Assembly (NCBI RefSeq): GCF_900091435.1
Contig: NZ_FMCS01000004.1
Coordinates: forward strand, 62,001 to 126,000
From: Micromonospora chaiyaphumensis
Lineage (GTDB): Bacteria; Actinomycetota; Actinomycetes; Mycobacteriales; Micromonosporaceae
Length of the DNA: 64,000 nucleotides
Direction of reading: 5' to 3'
The translations under genes were made by a program, and so were the position numbers. A model generated the notes under the pieces. The model had not been told where the DNA came from. It ran no database searches and worked only from the letters and a program-made list of their open reading frames with translations. Of the stretch, positions 1-8,705 are shown piece after piece; the first letter of the stretch is position 1; each line of letters opens with the position of its first letter.

Positions 1-1341
1 GGTGACCGCCGAGACGTTGCCCGGCACCGAGCGCCAGCTCTGCCACCCGCCGGTGTTGGCCACCGCGAAGCTGCCGATGGGCGGGTTGGTCGGGCTGTCC
101 ACCCGGACCTGGACCAGCCCGCTCACCCCGCCCGGTGCGCCGGAGGCGACCCGGGCCACGAAGTCCCTCGGCGGCGTGGCGCCGAACTCCACGTTGTCGT
201 AGCGGGCCCAGTCGCCGTTGGCCAGCCAGCCGATGTCCTGACCGCCCTCACTGCACGACTCCACCTGCACCCCGTTCTGGCCGCTGAACGCCTCGGCCTG
301 GATGGTCGAGTAGGCGTCCACCACCCCGCCCGGCGGAGGCGTGGTCGGCGTCGGCGACGGCGTGCCGCCGCCACCCCGGGTGTACGCGGCCACGTAGTCG
401 ACCAGCATCGGCCGGCCGGACACGGTCGACGCCGTGGGCGTGGCGGAGCCGGCCACCCCGTCCGGGAAGCCGCCGCCCATCGCCACGTTGAGCAGCATGA
501 AGTAGCCGCTGTGGTTGGTCATCTGACCCCAGTACGGCTCGCCGACCTGGTTCTGGCTCACCGTGTGGAAGAGCTGGCCGTCGACGTACCAGCGCAGCTG
601 CTGCGGGCTGACCGAGGCGTCCCACTCGAAGCGGTAGGTGTGGAACGCCGACTGGCACGTGCTGCCGGGGCAGGCGCGGGAGGCGCCGATGCCGTTGAAC
701 TCGTTGCACGGCCCGCCCGGTGCGACGCCGCAGTGCAGCACGCCCCAGACCGAGTTGATCCCGTTGACGTTCTCCATGATGTCGAACTCGCCGATGCCGG
801 GCCAGTTCTGGTAGTTGCCCCGGTAGGGCGAGCCGAGCGCCCAGAAGGCCGGCCAGTAGCCGGCGGCCTGCGCGCCGGTCACGTTCGGCATCTGGATCCG
901 GCCCTCCAGGGCCAGCACTCCCCCGGCGGGCGGCTTGAAGTTGGCGCGGACCGTCTCGATCCGGGCCGAGGTCCACCGTCCGGAGGCGTCCTTGAGCGGG
1001 GTGATCCGCAGGTTGCCGGCACCGTCGTGGGCGAGGTTGGCAGTGCTGTTGGTGTAGGTCTGGATCTCGCCGGTGCCCCAGTTGCCCGGGCCGCCGGGGT
1101 AGCTGGTGCCGGTGTCGATGATCCAGTTGGCGGAGGAGGGAAGGCTGCCGGCCGCGCCGGTGAAGTCGTCGCTCCAGACCAGGCTCCAGCCGGCGGGCGG
1201 CGGCGGCACGGCGGCGTGCGCGGTCATCGTGACGGTCGCGAGGGCGGTGGTGGTGGCGAGCACGGCGGCCGCCAGGGAGAGCCGCCGGCGGGACCGGCGC
1301 ACGGCGGAGGGGGCGGCCGTGGCCGCCGGGACAGGGTTCAT
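1..1341 (-). CDS. Secreted GH16 beta-glucanase with CBM6, 3' end cut by window
   Basis: Partial gene; about 446 codons are visible and the C-terminus lies beyond base 1. The ATG at 1341 gives a twin-arginine-containing, Ala-rich signal peptide (residues 1 to about 43, ending AHA). The glycoside hydrolase family 16 domain follows, with the signature GEFDIMEN placing the catalytic acids at E185, D187 and E190. A Pro/Thr/Gly linker near 320-336 precedes a CBM6-like domain beginning IQAEAF. GH16 enzymes of this kind cleave beta-1,3 or mixed-linkage glucans outside the cell. The product is probably a laminarinase-like endoglucanase; exact substrate is not readable. A LacI-type palindrome lies 30 bases upstream, suggesting sugar-controlled expression. 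Confidence 0.93.
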   Translation of the reverse strand, partial: MNPVPAATAAPSAVRRSRRRLSLAAAVLATTTALATVTMTAHAAVPPPPAGWSLVWSDDFTGAAGSLPSSANWIIDTGTSYPGGPGNWGTGEIQTYTNSTANLAHDGAGNLRITPLKDASGRWTSARIETVRANFKPPAGGVLALEGRIQMPNVTGAQAAGYWPAFWALGSPYRGNYQNWPGIGEFDIMENVNGINSVWGVLHCGVAPGGPCNEFNGIGASRACPGSTCQSAFHTYRFEWDASVSPQQLRWYVDGQLFHTVSQNQVGEPYWGQMTNHSGYFMLLNVAMGGGFPDGVAGSATPTASTVSGRPMLVDYVAAYTRGGGGTPSPTPTTPPPGGVVDAYSTIQAEAFSGQNGVQVESCSEGGQDIGWLANGDWARYDNVEFGATPPRDFVARVASGAPGGVSGLVQVRVDSPTNPPIGSFAVANTGGWQSWRSVPGNVSAVT

Positions 1342-1370
1342 CGGGGTGCCTCTCTGCGGGGACGGGCAGG

Positions 1371-1384
1371 AGAGAGCGCTCTCT
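1371..1384. promoter_or_regulatory. LacI/CebR-type operator palindrome
   Basis: AGAGAGCGCTCTCT is a perfect 14-base palindrome 30 bases upstream of the GH16 start. It has the GAGCGCTC core of operators bound by CebR-like LacI-family repressors in actinobacteria. Repression relieved by an oligosaccharide is inferred; no LacI gene is in this window. Confidence 0.7.
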
Positions 1385-1419
1385 TGAGTGCGATTTCTAC
1401 GCGCCCGTCCCCGCACTTG

Positions 1420-2163
1420 TCAACGTGCGTCGATGCCTTCCGGCTGCGGCCGGCGCAGCACCGCCTGCTCCAGCACGGTCCACGCCGTCGTGGTGACCAG
1501 GTAGAGCACCGCCGCGAGCGGCACCACGAGCGCCACCAGCACCGTGGTGAAAGGCAGCAGCGGCACCAGCCGCCCGAGCACCGCGGCGCCCGGGCCCTCG
1601 GTGGGCGCGCCGGCGATGGTGCCGGTGGCCGTGGCCGCGCGGCGCGCCCGCCGGGACGACCACCAGGCCAGCACGAGCAGGGCCGCCAGCAGCACCCCGA
1701 AGACCGCCACCACCGGGCCGGTGAGCCCGTCGCCGAGATGCCACCCCAGGGGCACGCCGGCCAGCTTCTCGTGCAGCAGCTGGGGGTGGCCGTCGCCGGT
1801 GGCGAAGAGGCGGTACATGACCAGGAAGAACGGCGCCTGCAACAGGGCCGGCAGGCAGCCCGCGACGGGGCTGGCCCCGGCCCGCCGGTAGAGCGCGAAC
1901 AGCTCGCTCTGGAGCCGGCCCGGGTCGTCGGCGTACCGCCGCTGGAGGTCGCGGACCTCGGGGGTGAGCGCCGCGCGGCGCCGCTCGCCGCGGACCTGGG
2001 CCAGGCTGAGGGGCGAGATCAGCAGCCGGACCCCGACGGTGAACAGGACGATCGCGGCGGCCGTGGCAGCCCCGCCGGTCAGCGGGGCGATCGTGCCGGC
2101 GAGCCAGGTGACGACGGTGGCGGCGGCGGACGCCGCGGTGTGCAGTGGTGCGAAGGCGAGCAT
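1420..2163 (-). CDS. YidC/Oxa1-family membrane insertase (accessory paralogue)
   Basis: 247 residues from the ATG at 2163. YidC/Oxa1 proteins insert and fold membrane proteins, alone or with SecYEG. The family pattern is visible: an N-terminal membrane segment, a charged loop (RRRAALTPEVRDLQRRY), then GCLPALLQAPFFLVMYRLF and two further hydrophobic segments near residues 140-160 and 195-230. It lacks the long C-terminus of a main housekeeping YidC and sits away from rpmH/rnpA, so it is probably a secondary paralogue. A much longer in-frame extension exists upstream but is Arg/Pro-rich shadow sequence; the chosen start begins right at the first membrane segment. Confidence 0.85.
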   Translation of the reverse strand: MLAFAPLHTAASAAATVVTWLAGTIAPLTGGAATAAAIVLFTVGVRLLISPLSLAQVRGERRRAALTPEVRDLQRRYADDPGRLQSELFALYRRAGASPVAGCLPALLQAPFFLVMYRLFATGDGHPQLLHEKLAGVPLGWHLGDGLTGPVVAVFGVLLAALLVLAWWSSRRARRAATATGTIAGAPTEGPGAAVLGRLVPLLPFTTVLVALVVPLAAVLYLVTTTAWTVLEQAVLRRPQPEGIDAR

Positions 2164-2285
2164 GGGAAGACCCCTCGGTCCGATTCCGGATGCCCCGGCG
2201 GGGACGACGCGTCCCGGCGGGACGGACGACGACGAGACCGGCCGCGCGGCGACGACCCGCCGGAGGAGGACCCGGCGTGGGACGG

Positions 2286-2564
2286 CTACGCGGCCGAGGG
2301 GAACAGCCCGGGCGCCCGGGGACGCGGCCGACCCGCTGCGTCCGGGTCGACCTGGCGGGGCACGCGGCGGTGCCGGGACCGGGCCCGCAGGGCGACGGCC
2401 CGCCGGCCGGCGGGCGGCGTGGGCAGTGCGCGGACCCGCAGCGCGAGCAGCGTGGCGAGCAGCAGGGCGGCGGCCACCGCCGCGCCGGCGAGCAGGCCGG
2501 CCGGGCGGTCCGCGAGCAGGGTGAGGGCGTACGCCCACGTCCCCGTCACCAGCATCTCGGCCAC
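2286..2564 (-). CDS. Small membrane protein, DUF6412-like
   Basis: 92 residues with two hydrophobic stretches (about 5-17 and 22-45), followed by a basic Arg/Pro-rich tail. It resembles DUF6412 proteins, which I recall as neighbours of the accessory YidC in actinomycetes; the same arrangement is seen here, with 122 bases separating it from the insertase. Function is unknown; a role as substrate or partner of the insertase is only suggested by context. Confidence 0.65.
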   Translation of the reverse strand: MAEMLVTGTWAYALTLLADRPAGLLAGAAVAAALLLATLLALRVRALPTPPAGRRAVALRARSRHRRVPRQVDPDAAGRPRPRAPGLFPSAA

Positions 2565-2740
2565 ATGCCGACTCTAGAACCCGCTGTCACGTCGGGGGAC
2601 GCGATCGCCGGGGCAACGTGAACCGGCGCGTAGCCGACGACACGCCGCCCGGCGCGTTTCTCCGCGTCGACACGGTGGGTAACAGGCCATCGACCGGGCG
2701 GCACGGTGCCGCGGCCGGTACGGAGCGGACGGTGGTCTTG

Positions 2741-3880
2741 ATGAGCGGGTCAGTGGCGGAGCGGGAACGGAGCGCCGCACCGGGCGGCACGGACCTGCTG
2801 ACAGTCGGCGTGGAGGAGGAGTTCCTGCTCGTCGACCCGCACACCGGTGCCGCCGTGCCCGCGGTCGACCTGGTCATGGAGCAGGTGCCGGCCGAGCTGC
2901 GGGGCCAGGTGGAACGGGAGTTCCAGACCAGTCAGATCGAGATCGGCAGCCCGCCCGGGCTGGAGCTCTCCTCGATCCGGCACTCGCTGGGCATGCTCCG
3001 CGCCGAACTGGCCGCCGCCGCCGAGCGGGCCGGCGTCCGGCTGCTGGCCATCGGCACCGGGCCGGTGGACGGGCCGGTGCCCCCGGTGGTGGACAAGCCC
3101 CGCTTCGACCGGATGATCGAACGGTTCCGGCTGCTGGTGCCGGGGCCGGGCAACAACGGCATGCACGTGCACGTCGGCGTCCCGGACGCGGAGACCGGGG
3201 TGCAGGTGCTCAACCACGTCCGCCCCTGGCTGCCGATCCTGCACGCGGTCACCGCCAACTCCCCGTTCGCCAGGGGCGAGGACACCGGCTACGCGAGCTG
3301 GCGCTCGGTCGAGTGGGAGCGCTGGCCCTCGGTGGCGCCCACCCCGTGGCTGGAGTCGCACGAGCACTACGAGCGGCTGATCCGCCAGCTCATCGCCAGT
3401 GGCGTGATGCTCGACGAGGGGATGCTCTACTGGTACGCCCGGCTCTCCGCCAGGTACCCGACCGTGGAGATCCGGATCGGTGACGTCTGCCCGACCGTGG
3501 ACGACGCGGTCCTGGTCGCCGCCCTGGTCCGGGCCCTGGTGGCCACCGCCAGGACCGAGATCGCCGAGGGTCGGCCGGCCATCAACACCGACCACCACCT
3601 GCTCGTCGCGGCGCACTGGCGGGCGGCCCACGACGGGCTGGAGGGCGAGGGCGTCGACCTGACCGACGGCGAGCTGCGGCCGGCCTGGGAACTGCTGGAC
3701 GGGCTGGTCGAGCGGGTCCGCCCGGAACTGGAGCGGCACGGCGACCTCGACCAGGTGACCGACCTGCTGGGCGGGCTGCGCCGGCACGGCAGCGGCGCGG
3801 CCCGGCAGCGGGCGGTGTTCGCGCGTACCGGAAAGCTGGTCGACGTGGTCGCGGACGTGGCCCGGCAGACCCGGGGCTGA
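2741..3880 (+). CDS. YbdK-type glutamate-cysteine ligase family protein
   Basis: 379 residues from the ATG at 2741; the open frame extends upstream but that part lacks family character. GCS2/YbdK enzymes are ATP-dependent carboxylate-amine ligases with weak glutamate-cysteine ligase activity. The N-terminal metal/ATP motif GVEEEFLLVD is at about residues 23-32 and GNNGMHVHVGV at about 137-147, both typical of the family; the length matches the usual 370-390. Actinomycetes of this type make mycothiol rather than glutathione, so the physiological substrate is uncertain. Divergent from the DUF6412 gene. Confidence 0.87.
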   Translation: MSGSVAERERSAAPGGTDLLTVGVEEEFLLVDPHTGAAVPAVDLVMEQVPAELRGQVEREFQTSQIEIGSPPGLELSSIRHSLGMLRAELAAAAERAGVRLLAIGTGPVDGPVPPVVDKPRFDRMIERFRLLVPGPGNNGMHVHVGVPDAETGVQVLNHVRPWLPILHAVTANSPFARGEDTGYASWRSVEWERWPSVAPTPWLESHEHYERLIRQLIASGVMLDEGMLYWYARLSARYPTVEIRIGDVCPTVDDAVLVAALVRALVATARTEIAEGRPAINTDHHLLVAAHWRAAHDGLEGEGVDLTDGELRPAWELLDGLVERVRPELERHGDLDQVTDLLGGLRRHGSGAARQRAVFARTGKLVDVVADVARQTRG

Positions 3881-3919
3881 GCGCGCCCGCGGGCCGGGCG
3901 CTCGTGACAGGATGGCGTC

Positions 3920-5299
3920 GTGGCGGAGCGGATGGTCGTCGTCGGCGGGGACGCCGCCGGAATGTCGGCGGCGTCCCAGGCCCGGCGCCTCCGGGGCCGC
4001 GACGACCTGGAGATCGTCGCCTTCGAGCGCGGCCACTTCACCTCCTACTCGGCCTGCGGCATCCCCTACTGGGTCAGCGGGCTGGTCCCGGGGCGGGACC
4101 AGCTCGTCGCCCGCGACCCGGCCACCTTCCGGGACCGGTTCGACATCGAGGTCCGGCTGCGGCACGAGGTCACCGGCATCGACCTCGACCGCCGCGAGGT
4201 GGTCGCCCGGGACCTGGAGGGCGGCGGCGAGGTCCGCGCCGGCTTCGACACCCTCGTGTACGCCACCGGCGCGACCCCGATCCAGCCCGGCTGGGCGCGC
4301 GGCGGGGTGGCCGGGGTGTTCGGCATGCAGACCCTCGACGACGGCACCGCCCTGCTGGACTGGCTGGAAGGCGAGCCCCGCCCCCGCCGCGCCGTGGTGG
4401 TCGGCGGCGGCTACATCGGGGTCGAGATGGCCGAGGCGCTGCTGCACCACGGGCTCTCGGTCGACCTGGTCGAGCAGGCCGACCAGCCGATGTCCACGGT
4501 GGACCCGGACATGGGCGAGCTGGTGGCCGAGGCCATGCGCGGCACCGGCATCGGCATCCGCACCGGCCGGACGGTCACCGGCCTCGACGAGCGGGACGGC
4601 CGGATCGCCGCGGTGGTCACCGACGAGGGGCCGATTCCCGCCGACGTCGTGGTGCTGGGTCTGGGCGTACGCCCGAACACGGCGCTCGGCGAAGCCGCCG
4701 GCCTGCCGGTCGGCCCGTCCGGGGCGATCCGCGTCGACCGGCGGATGCGGGTGCCCGGCACGCCCGGCGTCTACGCCGCCGGCGACTGCGTGGAGAGCCT
4801 GCACCGGGTCAGCGGCATGCCCATGCACATCCCGCTCGGCACCCACGCCAACAAGCAGGGCCGGGTCGCCGGGATCAACATCGGCGGCGGCTACGCGACC
4901 TTCCCCGGCGTGATCGGCACGGCGGTGACCAAGGTCTGCGAGCTGGAGGTCGGGCGGACCGGCCTGCGCGAGCGGGACGCCCACGCGGCCGGCTTCGAGT
5001 TCGTCACCGTGCTGGCCGAGTCGACCAACCGGGCCGGCTACTACCCGGGCGCCCGGCCCATGACGGTCAAGCTGATCGCCGAGCGGCCCAGCGGCCGCCT
5101 GCTGGGCGCGCAGATCGTCGGCTGGTCCGAGGCGGCCAAACGGATCGACGCGCTGGCCGTGGCGCTGTGGAACAACATGACGGTGGACGAGATGACCGCG
5201 CTCGACCTGGGCTACGCGCCGCCGTACGCGCCGGTCTGGGACCCGGTGCTCATCGCCGCCCGCAAGGCCGTCGACGCCCTCGCCCACTCCGGCCGGTAG
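3920..5299 (+). CDS. CoA-disulfide reductase/NADH oxidase-like flavoprotein
   Basis: 459 residues, GTG start at 3920 (ATG at 3932 is an alternative). It is a pyridine nucleotide-disulfide oxidoreductase: an FAD-binding motif VVVGGDAAGMSAA at 6-18, an NAD(P)H-binding motif VVVGGGYIGVEMAEA near 160, an ATGA-type strand and GVYAAGDC near the second FAD contact, then a C-terminal dimerisation domain. One redox cysteine is visible (C46 in YSACGIPYW) in place of a CxxxxC pair, which is the hallmark of the CoA-disulfide reductase/NADH oxidase/Npx group. Substrate cannot be assigned from sequence. The gene follows the YbdK gene by 39 bases and may be co-transcribed. Confidence 0.85.
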   Translation: MAERMVVVGGDAAGMSAASQARRLRGRDDLEIVAFERGHFTSYSACGIPYWVSGLVPGRDQLVARDPATFRDRFDIEVRLRHEVTGIDLDRREVVARDLEGGGEVRAGFDTLVYATGATPIQPGWARGGVAGVFGMQTLDDGTALLDWLEGEPRPRRAVVVGGGYIGVEMAEALLHHGLSVDLVEQADQPMSTVDPDMGELVAEAMRGTGIGIRTGRTVTGLDERDGRIAAVVTDEGPIPADVVVLGLGVRPNTALGEAAGLPVGPSGAIRVDRRMRVPGTPGVYAAGDCVESLHRVSGMPMHIPLGTHANKQGRVAGINIGGGYATFPGVIGTAVTKVCELEVGRTGLRERDAHAAGFEFVTVLAESTNRAGYYPGARPMTVKLIAERPSGRLLGAQIVGWSEAAKRIDALAVALWNNMTVDEMTALDLGYAPPYAPVWDPVLIAARKAVDALAHSGR

Positions 5300-5380
5300 C
5301 CGAGCGCCCGATCCTGTCGGGGGGCCGGTTTACCTTGTGCGGGCTGATGCCGGTTCCGGCACTTCCCCTCGGAGGCTTCC

Positions 5381-6802
5381 ATGTCGCAGGAGACGACCTA
5401 TCTCGAACTGTCCGAAGTGGACGGTGGAGCGCACAAGTTCTACGAGGTCGTGGTCGACGACGGCACGATGACCGTGCGCTACGGCCGGATCGGCGACCAC
5501 GGCCAGGTGAAGTCCAGCAGCTTCCCGGACAACGCCCGCGCCCGGGCCGCCGCCGCCAGGAAGATCGGCGAGAAGGTCCGCAAGGGATACGCGCCGGCCG
5601 TCCCCGGCGTACGCCAGAAGCGGGCGGTATCCCGCCGGCAGATCGTCAGCACCCGCTCCACCGCCCGCACCGCCCCGGTCCTCTGGCGCTATGCCTCCGG
5701 CGCGCCCGCGTTCGGCATCTTCATCGACGGGCAGACCTGCATGGTGGGCAACGAGCACGGGGTGATCACCACGCTCGACCACGACGCCCGGGTGCTCCAC
5801 CAGGTCCGCCTCCCCGACGGGGTCAAGTGCATCGTCGCCGACGACGCCTGGATCTACGCGGGCTGCGACGACGGCAACGTCTACGACCTGTCCGGCAAGG
5901 TGCCCCGGGTGGCCTACGCGATCGCCCCCGACATCGACATCTACTGGCTGGACATCCACGACGGCGTGCTGGGCGTCTCCGACCGCGAGGGCGGCATCGC
6001 CGCCATCGACCACGAGGACGAGTTCCTCTGGCGCCGGCCCGGCCGGGGCCGCTCCGCCTGGATGGTGCGGTGCGACACCGACGCCCTCTACCACGGCCAC
6101 TCGCAGGGCGTCACCGGCTACGACTGGCGGACCGGCCGGGAGCTGTGGCACACCCGCACCGGGGCGGTGCTCTTCGGCTGGCAGGAGCGCGACGCCGTGT
6201 TCGCCGGCACGGGCACCCGCGAGGTGGTGCGGCTGCGCAAGGACGGGCGGGCCGAGCGCACCTACCGGTGCGACTCCGCGGTCTTCTCCTGCGCGACGGC
6301 CGAGGGCGGCCGGTACGTCTTCGCCGGCGACAGCGCCTCCTCGATCTACTGCTTCGACGAGGCCGGCAACCGGCTGTGGAAGCTCGGCACCGGCTGCGGC
6401 TCGGCCTACTCGATGCAGTACCACGACGAGCGGCTCTACGTGGTGACCACCGAGGGCTACCTGGCCTGCATCGACGCCAGCGAGCCGGCGATCCGCGCGG
6501 CCGAGGCGGGCAGCGTGCCCGAGGTGGTCGACGTGAAGGCACCGGCCCGGCTGCCCGAGCCGGCCGCCTGGACAAGCGTCGAGGTGACCACCGACGACCG
6601 GGCCGGCGTGGTGGTGCAGTGCGTGGAGCGGGGCGGCCGGCTGCGCATCCACGTGCTCTCCGACGGCTTCCGGCGCGACTGGCCGGTGCAGTTCCCGAAG
6701 GGCATCCGGGAGCCCGGGGCGCGCTACCTGGTCACCGAGGTCCGGGAGGCGGGCCGCAGTGGCTTCTACCGGGCGTACGGCGACATCCGCCGGCTGCGCT
6801 GA
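5381..6802 (+). CDS. WGR-domain protein fused to a beta-propeller-like region
   Basis: 473 residues, ATG preceded by CGGAGG. Residues 1 to about 72 form a WGR domain (FYEVVVDDGTMTVRYGRIGD), a module best known from PARPs and bacterial MolR-like proteins and thought to bind nucleic acid or partner proteins. From about residue 95 the protein consists of recurring strands with a PQQ/WD-like rhythm (for example VYDLSGKV, SIYCFDEAGNRLWKLG and YLACIDAS), suggesting a propeller. No signal peptide is seen, so it is probably cytoplasmic. Biochemical role unknown. Confidence 0.8.
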   Translation: MSQETTYLELSEVDGGAHKFYEVVVDDGTMTVRYGRIGDHGQVKSSSFPDNARARAAAARKIGEKVRKGYAPAVPGVRQKRAVSRRQIVSTRSTARTAPVLWRYASGAPAFGIFIDGQTCMVGNEHGVITTLDHDARVLHQVRLPDGVKCIVADDAWIYAGCDDGNVYDLSGKVPRVAYAIAPDIDIYWLDIHDGVLGVSDREGGIAAIDHEDEFLWRRPGRGRSAWMVRCDTDALYHGHSQGVTGYDWRTGRELWHTRTGAVLFGWQERDAVFAGTGTREVVRLRKDGRAERTYRCDSAVFSCATAEGGRYVFAGDSASSIYCFDEAGNRLWKLGTGCGSAYSMQYHDERLYVVTTEGYLACIDASEPAIRAAEAGSVPEVVDVKAPARLPEPAAWTSVEVTTDDRAGVVVQCVERGGRLRIHVLSDGFRRDWPVQFPKGIREPGARYLVTEVREAGRSGFYRAYGDIRRLR

Positions 6803-6808
6803 AAAGCT

Positions 6809-6845
6809 CCGGTCCGGGGGCGGTGCGGGACCGCCCCCGGACCGG
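6809..6845. terminator. Bidirectional terminator hairpin
   Basis: A perfect 16-base stem (6809-6824 with 6830-6845) closes a 5-base GCGGG loop between two convergent genes. No T-tract follows, as is common in this GC range. Confidence 0.75.
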
Positions 6846-8099
6846 TCACCGGCAGGTCCAGCGCACCGGCCGGACCTGGTCCTCGGACTCGAGCTTCCCG
6901 CCGAGCACCCGGCCGTCGTCGCTGAAACTGTTCACACTCCCCTGCCGATCGCCGCGCCAGCCGTCCGGCACGGGCAGTTTCACCGACCTCGTATCGGTGA
7001 TCACGCCGGGGACGTCATCGGCGACCCAACCGGCCAGCCAGCCCTGACCGTTGCCGATCCCGGCCCAGAGGACGCCCTTGAGCACCTCCGCCTGCCCGGT
7101 CCGCAGGTCGATCCGCACCGGGTAGCTGGGAATGCCGTTCCGGGGAACCACCTTGGTGTCCCGTTCGGCGGTGCCGGTCACCCAGCCGCCGGCCAACGAC
7201 AGGGGCAGGAACCGGTCGGCCTTCCCGCCGGGCACCCGCGGCAACGGCAGCACCTCCGGCCGGGCGGCACCCGGACGCCACACCACCGCGCGCGGGGGCT
7301 TGTCCGGATGCCCGTCGGACATCACGGCCAGGATGGTGCCGTCCTCGTCGATGTCGACGGCCGCGCCCTCCCACCGCGGGCCGGGCAGTGGCAGGTCGAC
7401 CGGCTGGCTCCGGTACGAGTCCCAGACAACCGGCCGTTGGATCCAGGGTTTCCCGGGAACCAGATTGCGGTAGCCGACGATCCGGCCGGCGTCGTTGACG
7501 GCCGTCGCGCCACCGGACGTCACCACGGGCAGGCCGATGACCTCACCGTCGCGCACCGCCCACGCCCGCCGCTCGTTGGGGGACGCCGACGACGAACCCA
7601 CCGCCAGGCCTGCCCGGTTCACATCCTTCAACTCCTGCACCGAGCCCGGCAGCTCGACCTCCCGGACCCGGTCCCCCTCCCAGATCAGCAGGCCGAAATC
7701 CATGCGACCCTGCCCCTGCGGTGCCCGACGGCCGACCAGCCACCGGCCGTCCGGGTCACCGCCGGTGACCGCGGCCCGTGGATCGCCCGGCACCGGCAGC
7801 AGTGTGGCCGTGCACACCCCCTGCCAGAGGCCGGTCGGCTGCGGTTCCGGTGACGGCATCGACGGGTCCGGGCTCGAAGCCGGCGCAGGCGCCGCCTGCC
7901 CGTCCCCGCCCAGCGCCGCCGGCAGCGCGGCCACCGCCAGCACACCCAGCGCGGCCAGCCCGGCCGCCGCCACCCGGCGGTTGCGTCGGCGGCGGCGCGC
8001 CTCCCGGATCGCCCCCGGCAGGTCGATCCGGGGCGGGCCGGCCGGCTCGTCGTCCAGCCACCGCAGCCGGTCGGCGACCTGTTCGTCATCGATCCTCAT
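6846..8099 (-). CDS. Membrane-anchored protein partner of SigE-type sigma factor
   Basis: 417 residues from the ATG at 8099, two bases after the sigma-factor stop codon, so translation is probably coupled. The layout is a cytoplasmic segment of about 42 residues (DDEQVADRLRWLDDEP), one membrane helix at about 43-63, and a long extracytoplasmic domain. That domain carries spaced repeats such as AVNDAGRIVGY and DIDEDGTILAV, resembling HAF/propeller repeats. Topology and position suggest an anti-sigma factor or sensor for the adjacent sigma factor, but no zinc anti-sigma HxxxCxxC motif is present. Role inferred only. Confidence 0.75.
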   Translation of the reverse strand: MRIDDEQVADRLRWLDDEPAGPPRIDLPGAIREARRRRRNRRVAAAGLAALGVLAVAALPAALGGDGQAAPAPASSPDPSMPSPEPQPTGLWQGVCTATLLPVPGDPRAAVTGGDPDGRWLVGRRAPQGQGRMDFGLLIWEGDRVREVELPGSVQELKDVNRAGLAVGSSSASPNERRAWAVRDGEVIGLPVVTSGGATAVNDAGRIVGYRNLVPGKPWIQRPVVWDSYRSQPVDLPLPGPRWEGAAVDIDEDGTILAVMSDGHPDKPPRAVVWRPGAARPEVLPLPRVPGGKADRFLPLSLAGGWVTGTAERDTKVVPRNGIPSYPVRIDLRTGQAEVLKGVLWAGIGNGQGWLAGWVADDVPGVITDTRSVKLPVPDGWRGDRQGSVNSFSDDGRVLGGKLESEDQVRPVRWTCR

Positions 8100-8101
8100 G
8101 C

Positions 8102-8617
8102 TCACCGCTCCTCTCCGGTCCGGCCGGCCAGCTCGCGGTCCCCGAGCAGCCGTCGCATCGCCGCCAGGCCGTGCGAGGTCTGGCTCTTCACCGTGCCCGC
8201 CGAGCAGCCCAGTGTCCGGGCCACCTCCTCCACCGGCAGGTCGTGCAGGAAACGCAGCACCAGCACCGCGCGTTGCCGGGGCGGCACCTTGGCCAGGGCG
8301 TCGCGCAGCACGGTCCGCTCCTCGGCGCCGCGGTCCTCGGTGGACCGCACGTCGGGCGGCCCGCCGAACAGGTGCACCCGCCACCAGCCGCGCCGCCGGA
8401 TGTCCAGGAAGTGCCGGACCAGCACCGTGCGGACGTACGCGTCGAGCTGCTCGACCTCGGCGATCCGCGCCCAGCGCAGGTAGAGCCGCGTGGCGGTCTC
8501 CTGCACCAGGTCGTCGGCCTGGTCGCGGTCGCCGCAGAGTCCGTACGCGAGCCGGCGCAGCGCCGGCAGGCGGGCGGTGACGTACTCGATGTATTCCTGG
8601 TCCGATGCGTCCGGCAT
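8102..8617 (-). CDS. SigE-family ECF RNA polymerase sigma factor
   Basis: 171 residues; the ATG at 8617 is preceded by GGAGG at good spacing. Region 2 is seen in LAYGLCGDRDQADDLVQETATRLYLRW (about 23-49) and region 4 in PPRQRAVLVLRFLHDLPVEEVARTLGCSAGTVKSQ (about 112-146), which contains the helix-turn-helix. This is the actinomycete SigE-family ECF class, normally 160-180 residues. It is the first gene of a pair with the membrane protein that follows, and diverges from the kinase gene across 88 bases. Confidence 0.9.
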   Translation of the reverse strand: MPDASDQEYIEYVTARLPALRRLAYGLCGDRDQADDLVQETATRLYLRWARIAEVEQLDAYVRTVLVRHFLDIRRRGWWRVHLFGGPPDVRSTEDRGAEERTVLRDALAKVPPRQRAVLVLRFLHDLPVEEVARTLGCSAGTVKSQTSHGLAAMRRLLGDRELAGRTGEER

Positions 8618-8705
8618 CCGGCCACCTCCGTGGGGTTCGCAGTTCCAGACGGCATCGCGCCGGAAACGGTTGTACGCGAACGGCAGCGGAATCCAGGATG
8701 GCCGG

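Noticed and set aside
2750..5287. Very long minus-strand open frame (845 codons)
   Set aside because: It lies opposite two clear genes (YbdK ligase and flavoprotein), is His/Gly/Pro/Val-rich and has no domain; a GC-bias shadow.
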